Source: Carboxylicivirga sediminis (GTDB lineage Bacteria; Bacteroidota; Bacteroidia; Bacteroidales; Marinilabiliaceae). From it: a DNA stretch of 64,000 nt. Numbering within the stretch: the stretch's first letter is position 1; every line of letters starts with the position of its first letter. The notes beneath the pieces were generated by a model, which worked only from the letters and a program-made list of their open reading frames with translations, made no database searches and was not told the origin of the DNA. The stretch is taken from contig NZ_JAGTAR010000010.1 of assembly GCF_018156225.1 (NCBI RefSeq), forward strand, positions 1 to 64,000, given 5' to 3'. A program made the position numbers and the translations under genes. Shown here in pieces: positions 54,919 through 63,777 of the stretch.

Positions 54919-55602
54919 CTACTGCAATACAAAGTTGATAGGCACAGTATAAGATACTTTTACTGCTTTACCCCTTTGTTTACCTGGTTTCCAAGCTGGC
55001 ATCGCCTGTACTACGCGAATAGCTTCTTTATCCAGGTTAGGGTCAACACCACGGGCAATTTTCACATCTGTTACTTTACCTTTAGTGTTAACAACGAAAG
55101 ACACATATACACGACCCTGAATACCGTTTTCCTGAGCAATAACAGGATACTTCACCGATTGTGCAATGTACTTGCGTAATGCCTCTTCTCCACCAGGGAA
55201 CTCAGGCATGTCTTCTACAATAAAGAAGACCGGTGCATCGTCAGACTCCTCTTCTTCCATGGCTAAGTCTGAGAAGTCAATCTCAGTATCTTCTTCCATC
55301 TCAGTGTCTTCGATGTCTAATTCTTCATCCAGCTCCACATCATCCTCTACAATGTTTAATACATCGGCAACCTTTGGTGGTGGCGGTGGTGGCGGTGGTT
55401 TTACTTCTTCCTGCCTTGTGATAGGCATGATTTCTTCCTCGGCTTCAAGCTCTTCCACCATCTCAAACTGAGATGCATCCACATCGGTAGTAGTCCACTC
55501 AAAAGCAATTAAAACAATTGCCAAGGTAACCACCAACCCGATCTGCATGAAGACGCTTTTCTTGTTCTCAAGATCTGCCTTCGGCGACTTTTTTACTTCC
55601 AT
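54919..55602 (-). CDS. tonB: TonB family energy transducer
   Basis: 227 residues. One N-terminal membrane helix (about 17-34), a periplasmic Pro stretch at 69-76, then a very acidic segment (85-122) and the TonB C-terminal domain (about 140-227, IQGRVYVSFVVNTKGKV, MPAWKPGKQ). It feeds proton-motive energy to outer-membrane transporters such as the SusC protein in this window, although several TonBs are usual. The acidic linker is unlike the Lys/Pro-rich spacer of E. coli TonB. Confidence 0.92.
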   Translation of the reverse strand: MEVKKSPKADLENKKSVFMQIGLVVTLAIVLIAFEWTTTDVDASQFEMVEELEAEEEIMPITRQEEVKPPPPPPPPKVADVLNIVEDDVELDEELDIEDTEMEEDTEIDFSDLAMEEEESDDAPVFFIVEDMPEFPGGEEALRKYIAQSVKYPVIAQENGIQGRVYVSFVVNTKGKVTDVKIARGVDPNLDKEAIRVVQAMPAWKPGKQRGKAVKVSYTVPINFVLQ

Positions 55603-55823
55603 AATAGATCAAAGTTTTGGTGCCTAAAGATAGCTATTATTACCAGTTTTTCTCAATTTAAATAGGACCGTTTCAATCCTCACCCAAATTTTGAGTGCAT
55701 AAAAATAGAATTTTAAAATCAAATTTCATTCAAATTTCCATAGTTTTTAGGGTAGCTGTCAAGAGTAAATCCTAAAAAGGCATTTTTGTGACTAAAATCA
55801 GGTGTTCATTTTGAGTAGGAGTG

Positions 55824-55853
55824 TTGCTAAAAATAAAAAAACATCTATATTTG
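55824..55853 (+). promoter_or_regulatory. Consensus Bacteroidota promoter for tRNA-Ala
   Basis: TTG at 55824-55826, a 19-base spacer, then TATATTTG at 55846-55853. The tRNA begins 39 bases later. The rest of the 290-base gap before it (55603-55823) shows nothing I can support. Confidence 0.75.
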
Positions 55854-55892
55854 CACTCGCTAAGGTTAAAAGGGCCTTATTTAATAAGTGAT

Positions 55893-55966
55893 GGGGGATT
55901 AGCTCAGTTGGCTAGAGCGTTTGACTGGCAGTCAAAAGGTCAGCGGTTCGATTCCGCTATTCTCCA
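55893..55966 (+). tRNA. tRNA-Ala (anticodon GGC)
   Basis: 74 nt cloverleaf: acceptor 55893-55899 with 55959-55965, including the G3-U70 pair that marks alanine tRNAs; D arm; anticodon stem 55920-55924 with 55932-55936 and anticodon GGC at 55927-55929; variable loop; T arm 55942-55958 with TTCGATT. The 3' CCA is not encoded. Reads GCC and GCU codons. Confidence 0.96.
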
Positions 55967-55973
55967 CAGGTAA

Positions 55974-56002
55974 GAGAGCTGAGGTTTCAGCTCTCTTTTT
56001 TT
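55974..56002 (+). terminator. Terminator of tRNA-Ala, overlapping convergent kinase end
   Basis: Perfect 9-bp stem (55974-55982 with 55987-55995), loop GGTT, then seven T. Its right arm and T-run are also the last codons and stop of the histidine kinase on the other strand. Confidence 0.85.
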
Positions 56003-58017
56003 ATGTCTTCGGGTAGTTGGTTTAACGGTAAGCTGATGTTAAACTCAGTACCTTCTCCAACTTGGCTTTTTACCGATATTTCTCCATTAAGTTTTTCGAC
56101 TAATGCTTGTACGATAGACAGTCCTAAACCATTAGAGCTTTCACCATCTGTAGGTCTGGCCGATAGTTTCTGGAAGCGTTTAAACATGAGTTTCTGGTCA
56201 TCCTGGCTGATTCCTGGACCTTCGTCGCGTATTGAGATATGAATTGATGTTGGTGTATCATGCGCTTTCACATGGATTGTTTTCCCTTTATCGGAGAATT
56301 TAATGGCATTGGAAAGAATGTTGTTTAATATACGGCTCAGCATAAATGGATCGGTACTGTATGACTGATTAGTCATGTTGTCTTCAAAATGTACCTTTTG
56401 TTCCTTATTTTCAATTTGTTGATGAAATGTTTTTAACCAATCGTTAATAAATTGAGAGAGATGAATTTTTTGGTGATTGACTTTAGAATAACCGAATTCG
56501 AATGAGTGAACATCCAGAAGGTCATCAATTAAATACAATCCATTTTGTGAAACAGAGTCGATGATAGACAAGTACTCATCTTGTTTCTGATTTAATTTGC
56601 CTTCTCGCTTTATTAACTCAGTAAAGCCGATGATGCTGCACAATGGTGATTTCAGGTCGTGTGCAACTATATTGATTAGTCCGTCTTTTTCACGATTCAA
56701 ATCCAATAATTTTTCATTTGTTTCGGTTAACTGCCGGTTCGTTTTTTGAAGCTCAATAGTGCGGCTGGCAACTTCCTGTTCAAGTTTGCTTTTTTGGCCT
56801 TCAATAATGCGTTTGTTTTCCAGCGTCTTCTCAACCACTTTCATTTGAGCTGCCAGTTTCTCATGCTCAATTTCTTCCTTTTCCCATTCAAACCTTCTTG
56901 ATAGCAGGAATGACAGAAGAAACGCTTCAATTAATGTGGCATAAGCAACATAGCTTAGCCCGCCAATATAGCGGGGAGTGCCTGTGTTAATATAAACGGC
57001 CTGAACTGCTACCAATAAGAAGTAGAAGAAATACGCTAAGGCAAAGTAGTAACCCATTTTATTGCCTTCAGTTCCTACTTTAACACCAACAACGCCCATT
57101 AATAAAAAAGAAACCAGTGCATTAGCCGTATTAATTGGTTGGACAACAGAGAATGGGAAAAAGAATTTTACAATCATCCAGGCCGCAAAATATATAATGA
57201 TGCCCGTAACTACTTTGAATACTTTGGGTGAATATTTCCTTGCTTCCAGAAACACAAGGCAATAGATGGTTTGCAGGGTGATGCCAAAAGCAGGTATGGT
57301 TGTGTAGAGGAATTTCAAGTTGGCATAAGGTATGAAATAGACTATAAATCCGTCTATTACTACGGCAGCGTAACTCGTATAAAGTATGACTATCAGTGCA
57401 TAAAACAAGTATAGCCTTTTACGGAGCGAAACAAAAAGAAAGAAGGTGTTTAAAACAACGAATATCATCAGTCCGAGATAGATGCCATAGACTATCTTTT
57501 GCTTATCGGCAGCTAGTTCGTAGGATTTTTGCTTGTACAGATGAATAGGAATAGGCTCAGAGTTTGTGTTAAGCCTTATATAATAGGTATTAAGGCCTGG
57601 CCGAATGTGATAAACCTGATACGATGACTTTGCAAGTTTGTTTTCTACAGGGATATTGTAACCAGCCGCGATATGATGCACGCGGATGGAATCTTCGTGG
57701 TAATAAAAATCGGCAGAGGGGATGCCAGCCTGAGCCAGCTCAAGAATTGCATTTTCATTTGTTTGATTATGGATAGTCATCCTGAGCCAAAAATACGAGT
57801 CGGTATAACCCAGACTTAGTATTTTGCTTTCAGATGGTTTGAATTGCTCCTCAAAGGCTTTTGAGCTAACGTCTTTGAATGTAAGTTGACCACTTTGATC
57901 TTCAAGGAGCTCAACCTGATCACCGATTGATGAAAATTCTTTTTTTACATCCCATCTAATACTTTGAGCGTTACACGTGAATGGAAAAATAATGAGAAGC
58001 CATATCAGGTATTTCAT
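55987..58017 (-). CDS. 7TMR-DISM sensor histidine kinase
   Basis: 676 residues. Signal peptide to about 18, an extracellular 7TMR-DISM beta domain (about 25-165), seven membrane helices (about 180-385), a coiled coil (about 390-445), dimerisation domain with His453 in AHDLKSPL, and ATPase domain (NNILSNAIKF, DEGPGIS, SNGLGLSIV). No receiver domain and no adjacent response regulator, so an orphan kinase. The DISM ectodomain probably binds a carbohydrate or other small ligand. Confidence 0.92.
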   Translation of the reverse strand: MKYLIWLLIIFPFTCNAQSIRWDVKKEFSSIGDQVELLEDQSGQLTFKDVSSKAFEEQFKPSESKILSLGYTDSYFWLRMTIHNQTNENAILELAQAGIPSADFYYHEDSIRVHHIAAGYNIPVENKLAKSSYQVYHIRPGLNTYYIRLNTNSEPIPIHLYKQKSYELAADKQKIVYGIYLGLMIFVVLNTFFLFVSLRKRLYLFYALIVILYTSYAAVVIDGFIVYFIPYANLKFLYTTIPAFGITLQTIYCLVFLEARKYSPKVFKVVTGIIIYFAAWMIVKFFFPFSVVQPINTANALVSFLLMGVVGVKVGTEGNKMGYYFALAYFFYFLLVAVQAVYINTGTPRYIGGLSYVAYATLIEAFLLSFLLSRRFEWEKEEIEHEKLAAQMKVVEKTLENKRIIEGQKSKLEQEVASRTIELQKTNRQLTETNEKLLDLNREKDGLINIVAHDLKSPLCSIIGFTELIKREGKLNQKQDEYLSIIDSVSQNGLYLIDDLLDVHSFEFGYSKVNHQKIHLSQFINDWLKTFHQQIENKEQKVHFEDNMTNQSYSTDPFMLSRILNNILSNAIKFSDKGKTIHVKAHDTPTSIHISIRDEGPGISQDDQKLMFKRFQKLSARPTDGESSNGLGLSIVQALVEKLNGEISVKSQVGEGTEFNISLPLNQLPEDIKKES

Positions 58018-58026
58018 AACAATGAG

Positions 58027-59205
58027 TTAAATGTCCAGAGGATTTTCTTTCAGGAATTTTGCTGGAATATTCAGTAATGTGGCGCATGCTATCCACCATA
58101 CCCAGCAATATACCCCAAATGGTAAATAACCAAAATAGCCCAGTACAGGCATTTCAAAAATATGGGCAACATTCACAAAAGGAATACTATACTGCCAGTA
58201 GGCCGGATCGTTTGTGAACAGAGCTGTCTGCCCATCATGAATAGCACTAAGGTAGTTTTGGCCTTCAAGCGTAAAACCTGCCACCAGATAAGTAAGTGCC
58301 GAGAGAAGCACAGGTGCCCAATTGCCTTTTGCAATAGGATCAAAAGGTGTCCATATGCCAATTTTATTGAGGACTATTCCCAGTACCACAGGAGGAGATA
58401 CCCAGAGTACAAAAAACAAGTAATTAGGGAATAGGCCGGCAGCAAACATGGAGGCAAGGGAGATAATGAGAATACCATTCTTTAAGCCGTTACTAAGCAC
58501 TATCTTAACACCATTCCGAAATCTATTTGCCAATTTTGGGAATGTCAGAAACAACAGGTACCACTCAAATGCAAGTGGCAGCAGGCCTGATGAAATGATA
58601 AAAGCATATAATAAGAATTCCTCTCTATCGAGGATATTTCCCCATGGATAGTACCAGTTATCATCCACAAAGAAATTCATGAACTCAAATATCATCCAAC
58701 CCGTCATTGATGCTATGCCAATACCAATAAGTTCTTGTGGGATGATGGCTACCAATGACTTTCCTCCGGTACGTTTGTAAACAATGCCGTCAAGTACTAA
58801 AACAGCACCCCAAAATAGCGGAACGTCACTCCAGTGAATGAACCAGGCAGGCTGTTTAAGGTGCAGAGCCAGAAAGGTGAGTGATATGGCCCAGCAAATA
58901 AGGCCAAACCAAAACCATATAGGTAGTTTAACACGAGGTATATTTCTTGTATTTTCTATGATAGTTTTCTTAAAGCCAAACCACTTGGGCATGATGTATA
59001 TAGCTGTAATGCCCAGACATACTATGGCGACAAACGCAAAAATAGGCAGATTAAAACCAGGTTTTGAAATAGGTTTTAGAGGAGGATACGCATAAAAGTC
59101 AGCTGGAAATTCACCATTATAAAAGAAGTAACCACCAAGCCAGGGCAAAAACAATAAAGCGGCCATGGCAAGCAGCAGGTATAGAATTTTTCGAGATATG
59201 GTCAT
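58027..59205 (-). CDS. Polytopic membrane protein of unknown function
   Basis: 392 residues with about ten hydrophobic helices. Not assigned to a family. Marked aromatic and acidic motifs are FEFMNFFVDDNWYYPWG (about 180) and VAHIFEMPVLGYFGYLPFG (about 350). The paired helices with conserved-looking Glu, Asp and Trp recall integral-membrane isoprenoid enzymes, but this is only a resemblance. 48 bases after DUF1361 gene, and 9 bases before the kinase, so one unit is likely. Confidence 0.6.
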   Translation of the reverse strand: MTISRKILYLLLAMAALLFLPWLGGYFFYNGEFPADFYAYPPLKPISKPGFNLPIFAFVAIVCLGITAIYIMPKWFGFKKTIIENTRNIPRVKLPIWFWFGLICWAISLTFLALHLKQPAWFIHWSDVPLFWGAVLVLDGIVYKRTGGKSLVAIIPQELIGIGIASMTGWMIFEFMNFFVDDNWYYPWGNILDREEFLLYAFIISSGLLPLAFEWYLLFLTFPKLANRFRNGVKIVLSNGLKNGILIISLASMFAAGLFPNYLFFVLWVSPPVVLGIVLNKIGIWTPFDPIAKGNWAPVLLSALTYLVAGFTLEGQNYLSAIHDGQTALFTNDPAYWQYSIPFVNVAHIFEMPVLGYFGYLPFGVYCWVWWIACATLLNIPAKFLKENPLDI

Positions 59206-59253
59206 ATTGTTTAGTTTTTGTGTAAGGATATACTATGAGGTGCAAGGATTACT

Positions 59254-59955
59254 TCACTTTTCCGGTGCAATTTCAATGCTGTTGATGTAATGAAAGATGA
59301 TTAGTAAAAGATATTGAACGGCACCAAATAGCAGCATCATAGCATAGGCTGGCCAGTGCTCATGGATTGGCCACAGGGCTTTCCACACAATCTTAATAAT
59401 CTGAATGGGTTCAAGAAAAATTTCCCATGAATATAGATAACCGTTACCCAGTTTAATGGCTGATAGCAGTTCCCGCCCCATGTAAAAGCCAAGACAGCTC
59501 ATAACAATCGTAAAATGTATAGCTATGTGTGCAAGGGTGTTGCTGTAGCGTTTTTTAAAAAGCTGGAACATCATTTTTAGCGATAAAAAGCCATAAAAAA
59601 CCGATAGCATTGCCAAAGAAAAGATAATTAGTGTATCATATTTAATCATTTCAGGGTGCAACTTGGAAATCGGATCTTGTGAATCGTGTATCAGATCGCT
59701 AATCATATATGGCGCATTGGGATAGAAAATAAACCAAAGAAAGCTGCCAATCCAAAAAAGGGGTGTGTTAATTTTATGATTAAAGTAGTAGAGACAGCTC
59801 GAAATGGCAATCACCGGGAAGGAACCAATAAATAGGTTCGATCTTAGAAATGAGTAAAAATCATTGCCAACAATAACATTGCGTATGACAAGAATTAAAA
59901 GGTTCGCAAGAGTAAGCAGCAGCACCATACTTACTAGAGATGGTCTTTTCTTCAA
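59254..59955 (-). CDS. DUF1361 membrane protein
   Basis: 233 residues, about seven membrane helices. DUF1361 landmarks are FLWFIFYPNAPYMISDLIH near 92-110 and FYMGRELLSAIKLGNGYLYSW near 157-177. Function unknown. First gene of a probable unit with the 58027 membrane protein and the 7TMR kinase. Confidence 0.82.
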   Translation of the reverse strand: MKKRPSLVSMVLLLTLANLLILVIRNVIVGNDFYSFLRSNLFIGSFPVIAISSCLYYFNHKINTPLFWIGSFLWFIFYPNAPYMISDLIHDSQDPISKLHPEMIKYDTLIIFSLAMLSVFYGFLSLKMMFQLFKKRYSNTLAHIAIHFTIVMSCLGFYMGRELLSAIKLGNGYLYSWEIFLEPIQIIKIVWKALWPIHEHWPAYAMMLLFGAVQYLLLIIFHYINSIEIAPEK

Positions 59956-60175
59956 TGCAAGAAAATTATAGGTTAAAACTAATTAACTGTGCTAAGGCAA
60001 TAAGGTTGCGACTAAAAATAAATAAGTCATTGCATATTTCCAAGTTATTAGCTTGACCTATAATCAGGGCTTGAAGTAGATTCTGGTCAGATTCTTCTGT
60101 TTTTTAAGGGGGTAGGTGGGCGGTGATGAATCATTTTTTTTAGTAGAATGCAAAAATGAAGGTGGTATTAATACT

Positions 60176-60209
60176 AAATATAGAATGGGATCGATCCCAT
60201 TCTATATTT
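60176..60209. repeat. Perfect 34-bp palindrome
   Basis: Each half is 17 bases and the two are exact complements with no spacer; the core is GGGATCGATCCC. It lies 25 bases past the BCCT stop. On the minus strand the right half ends in an A/T-rich tail (CTATATTT), so it could end transcription, but no clean T-run follows. A protein binding site or hairpin element are alternatives. Nothing else was seen in the 279-base gap 59956-60234. Confidence 0.8.
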
Positions 60210-60234
60210 GGTAAGTTTTAAAGGCTTCCTAATG

Positions 60235-61812
60235 TTATGGATGGATATCCTTTCGTGTTGGACCCGGAAAGTTTGTGTGGTAATATGATTTGAGAGACTT
60301 GTAAAAACTATAACAGAGGATGAGTAATAGAATGGCAAATGGTAGTCCGGTTAGGATAGATGCGGTTTGTAGCGCCGTTAATCCTCCACCTATTAATAAA
60401 ACGCCCGCCACGGTTCCTTCCATTGAAGCCCAAAATATTTTCTGACCAACTGGTGCATCGTGTCGACCTCCTGAGGTAAGCGTATCAACCACCATCGATC
60501 CGGAATCGGAGGAGGTGATAAAGAAGCTGGCAACGAGCAATACCGCTATGAATGAAGAAAGAAAAGCAAATGGGTATTGTTCCAATAATTTATAGATGGC
60601 GGTGGAGACATCTTCATTAACGGCTTCTGTAATAGCGGAGTTGCCTATTAGCTCCTGAAAAAGGGCACTGCCACCAAATACCGACATCCAGATGAACGTT
60701 AAGAGCGTTGGCACAAGTAAAACGCCTAGTATAAACTCCTTAACTGTTCTGCCTTTGGAAATGCGGGCAATAAAAATCCCAACGAATGGTGACCATGAAA
60801 TCCACCAGGCCCAATAAAACACCGTCCACGAGTTCTGCCAGTGTTTAGCTTCTTTAACGCCCTTGTATGATTCGGTCCAGAAGCTTAACTCAAAAAACTC
60901 ATTCAGATAGTGACCTACATTTTGGACGAATGATTTAAAGATGAAAACCGATGGCCCCACTATAACCACAAATAGCAATAATACAATCGCAATTCGCATA
61001 TTCCATTCGCTTAGACGCCTGATGCCTTTGTCAAGTCCAAGAACCAGCGATAGAGTAGCCATGCCGGTTATGATAATGATTAACACAATCTGGACATTTG
61101 TATTGAGGTTAAAATCAAACAAATAATGAAGCCCTGCATTGACCTGTTGCACTCCAAAGCCAAGTGAGGTGGCCAGCCCAAAGATTGTGGCGATAACTGA
61201 AATGATATCAATAGCATCGCCCAGTGGGCCGTATATTTTATCGCCTAAAAGAGGGTGAAAAATGGAGCGGATGGTTAAAGGAAGCTTTCTGTTGAATGTG
61301 AAGAAAGCCAAAGCTAGCCCAACAATGGCGTAGACCGCCCATGCATGCACACCCCAATGCAGGAATGTAATGCCCATGGCCGATTTAGCGGCTTCAATCT
61401 TATCTGAGTTATCAATCAGTGGGTTACTATTGTAATGAAATATGGGCTCAGCAACGCTCCAGAATAGCAGGCCAATTCCCATACCGGCACTGAAAAGCAT
61501 GGCAAACCAGCCTTTTTTAGAGAATTCAGGTTTAGCATCTTTGCCTCCTAAACGAATTTTGCCAAATTTGCTAAAGCCAAGAAATACTGCAAACAGTAGT
61601 AGGATGTTAACCACCAAAATAAAGAACCATCCTGTATTATTGGATACGGTTGACTGAATCTGAGAAAAATACTTCTCCATTGGCTTGCCCACCAGTATGG
61701 TAGTAGCTACCAAAATAGCAATCACCAACAGTGATGTAACAAAAACCGGTCCGTTGGCTTTAATGCCTAAAAATGTTCGCTTATCGCTTCTTTTATATTT
61801 CTGCTCTGTCAT
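60235..61812 (-). CDS. BCCT family transporter (betaine/choline/carnitine type)
   Basis: 525 residues, 12 expected helices. The Gly-rich GMGIGLLFWSVAEP near 112 and the aromatic substrate motif FYWAWWISWSPFVGIF near 330 are intact. GMGIG matches sodium-coupled carriers such as BetP. Likely takes up glycine betaine or a related quaternary amine for osmoprotection. Six bases after the porin-like gene and sharing its promoter. Confidence 0.94.
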   Translation of the reverse strand: MTEQKYKRSDKRTFLGIKANGPVFVTSLLVIAILVATTILVGKPMEKYFSQIQSTVSNNTGWFFILVVNILLLFAVFLGFSKFGKIRLGGKDAKPEFSKKGWFAMLFSAGMGIGLLFWSVAEPIFHYNSNPLIDNSDKIEAAKSAMGITFLHWGVHAWAVYAIVGLALAFFTFNRKLPLTIRSIFHPLLGDKIYGPLGDAIDIISVIATIFGLATSLGFGVQQVNAGLHYLFDFNLNTNVQIVLIIIITGMATLSLVLGLDKGIRRLSEWNMRIAIVLLLFVVIVGPSVFIFKSFVQNVGHYLNEFFELSFWTESYKGVKEAKHWQNSWTVFYWAWWISWSPFVGIFIARISKGRTVKEFILGVLLVPTLLTFIWMSVFGGSALFQELIGNSAITEAVNEDVSTAIYKLLEQYPFAFLSSFIAVLLVASFFITSSDSGSMVVDTLTSGGRHDAPVGQKIFWASMEGTVAGVLLIGGGLTALQTASILTGLPFAILLLILCYSFYKSLKSYYHTNFPGPTRKDIHP

Positions 61813-61818
61813 AATCCT

Positions 61819-62949
61819 TTAAAAATAGTATCCAACATTAATGTTAAATCGCATGTGCCATCCAGCGTCTTTTGAGCCTTCAGCAAACGCATTCGTCCAT
61901 TCAGGCCCTAGCCAGGCATGATTTTTACCCCAGGCTGAATCGATGTAGGTGTATATTGGGCCGGCCGCTATCATGCAGCCTAACACGTTCATGTATGAAT
62001 CATGGAAGGTCTCTTCCGATTTGTTAAACCAGGAGAAATCGTTATAGAGTTTTAGGTAATCAATGTGTTGGCTCTTGCAGGGGATTGTGTATGAAAGGGA
62101 TGAGCTAACTACCTGCCCCTTGGCGGCTACTTTGTAAATGGCGCCATAGGCTCCCATTTCAATGGTATTTTTATATTGTGCCGAGTCCTTTGGGTTTTTA
62201 CTGAAAGTTAGAGCTTGCAGCTTTAATTCCCAGTTATTCATTTTGTGCCGAAAGCCAAGGGCCAGGGCTGAGTGATTACCCATCTTATTGGATACAAGGT
62301 TGTAAAGTCCACCGTACATGGCAGAAAATTCAATGCTGGTGTTGAAATCGCCATCGGGGCTGTAGGCAAGCTTAATGTTTCCCTGGTTCACTTCTTTGTT
62401 TCTGCCGGCTACGTCGTAGGAATAGCGATTAGGTGAAATGGCTGAGGTATTGCCAAAGTTTAGTTCTTCGGCGTTTTTAAAGAAAGCTGCTTGTACCAGT
62501 AAATGCTCATAATGTTTTATCCATTTGATACCCATGTCATGGTCATCTTCAAGGCCAATGTAGTAGGGTAAGCTGAAAAACCAATTATTAGAATTGTAGG
62601 GCTGCAGGCCAAAAGGCACCTGACACAAGCCCAGTTGAATTGAGCTAAAGTCATTAATGTAATATTCGATCCATCCTTGTTTCAGCATGCCGCCACCAAA
62701 ACTGTTGGAGTAGAAACGATACTCGGCATTGAAGCCAAGCTGCTTGTATGTACCGGTGGCATTTAGTCTGAAAACATCGTAGCCAAAATCACCGCCTCTT
62801 TTCACTTGTTCTGCTTTCCAGTCGGATAGATTGTAGTTGAAGCGGATGGCACCTCCAATTTTTACTTTTGGAAGTTGTTCTTTCTGGGCGTATCCGGCAA
62901 AACAAATCGTTACCAATATAAGCAGTGTGTATACCTTTCTGTTTTTCAT
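61819..62949 (-). CDS. Outer-membrane porin-like beta-barrel
   Basis: 376 residues. Signal peptide (cleavage near FAGYAQ); beta-barrel pattern with a porin-style N-terminal strand (KVKIGGAIRFNYNL) and a C-terminal aromatic end (FNINVGYYF). Similar in style to short-chain porins next to transporters. No family assigned with confidence. Co-transcribed with the BCCT gene, so it probably brings the same substrate across the outer membrane. Confidence 0.78.
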   Translation of the reverse strand: MKNRKVYTLLILVTICFAGYAQKEQLPKVKIGGAIRFNYNLSDWKAEQVKRGGDFGYDVFRLNATGTYKQLGFNAEYRFYSNSFGGGMLKQGWIEYYINDFSSIQLGLCQVPFGLQPYNSNNWFFSLPYYIGLEDDHDMGIKWIKHYEHLLVQAAFFKNAEELNFGNTSAISPNRYSYDVAGRNKEVNQGNIKLAYSPDGDFNTSIEFSAMYGGLYNLVSNKMGNHSALALGFRHKMNNWELKLQALTFSKNPKDSAQYKNTIEMGAYGAIYKVAAKGQVVSSSLSYTIPCKSQHIDYLKLYNDFSWFNKSEETFHDSYMNVLGCMIAAGPIYTYIDSAWGKNHAWLGPEWTNAFAEGSKDAGWHMRFNINVGYYF

Positions 62950-63086
62950 TCAGCTAAATGAGTTTTAATTATACCTGTTATAAGTAAATGTATCCTGTAC
63001 GAAATAGCATTCTTATAAACTTTAGTAGTGCTATCAGAGTAAGTTAACAGGCTTAAAAATATCGACTTGGTAAGTTTTTGAGGGTG

Positions 63087-63118
63087 CAAAAATAGCCACA
63101 ATATTTTAAACCACCAAA
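63087..63118 (-). promoter_or_regulatory. Consensus promoter for porin/BCCT operon
   Basis: Minus-strand TTTG at 63118-63115, a 20-base spacer, then TATTTTTG at 63094-63087: a full match to the Bacteroidota pattern. The leader would be about 130 bases. Confidence 0.75.
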
Positions 63119-63160
63119 AAGGTTCTATGCGAACATAAATGGCAGTTTGAATCACATTGG

Positions 63161-63772
63161 CTAAGAGTTCTTCATCCAGAATGTTAGACCGGACATAATA
63201 AGTTCAATTGATACAGTGCCTAATAAGAGCGCAATAACACGTCCGGCAATATCGATGTACTGTTCAATTAGTTCTTCCTTTTTGGCATGAATATGATCGT
63301 GAACGAACTTTAGCAGGATAATTATGGTAATGCACAAAAGTATAGCTGTGGCTATGGCGCCTAAGGCCATCGGCTTATCTAGCCGTTCGCCAATAAGTAC
63401 GCTGTAACTAATGGTGCCAGGACCAATAAAGATGGGCATGGCTATGGCACCGGCAATGTGTTTTGATTCGCCCCTGAGAGACTCTATAGAGGCATTGCCT
63501 TTAAAAACAAACTGTATACCGGTGAGCAAAAATATGATGCCGCCAAATATTTGAAAGGAAGCCATGCGGGCATTAAATACGCTGCTAAAGATGCTGTCGC
63601 CCATAATGGCAAAGCAGGAGAAAACAACAAAACTGATTATTCCGGCTCTTAGGAGGATTCTCGCAAAGAGGTCCTTTGGCTTTTTCTTGACAATGTCAAT
63701 GAGGTAAACAATTAACAGAAAGGGATTAAGCAGAACCAGGAGAAGCAAAACTGATTTTCCAAATTCTTCCAT
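63161..63772 (-). CDS. MarC family membrane protein
   Basis: 203 residues with six helices. Family features: LLLVLLNPFLLIVYLIDI at the N-terminus and GAIAMPIFIGPGTISYSVLIG near 110-130. Function of MarC proteins is not established; the old link to multiple antibiotic resistance is not supported for E. coli MarC. Starts five bases after the racemase-like stop. Confidence 0.9.
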   Translation of the reverse strand: MEEFGKSVLLLLVLLNPFLLIVYLIDIVKKKPKDLFARILLRAGIISFVVFSCFAIMGDSIFSSVFNARMASFQIFGGIIFLLTGIQFVFKGNASIESLRGESKHIAGAIAMPIFIGPGTISYSVLIGERLDKPMALGAIATAILLCITIIILLKFVHDHIHAKKEELIEQYIDIAGRVIALLLGTVSIELIMSGLTFWMKNS

Positions 63773-63777
63773 GATGA

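Noticed and set aside
55166-55471. Open Ser-rich frame on the plus strand across tonB
   Set aside because: It is the complement of the Asp/Glu and Pro codons of tonB, low in complexity, with no start context or family.
58027-59205. Calling the ten-helix protein a second lycopene cyclase
   Set aside because: It lacks the paired Pro-x-Glu-Glu motifs seen in the crtYcd product; resemblance is limited to general aromatic membrane segments.
62946-63155. Small minus-strand frame between marC and the porin-like gene
   Set aside because: It overlaps the full-consensus promoter of the porin/BCCT operon and has no recognisable sequence.
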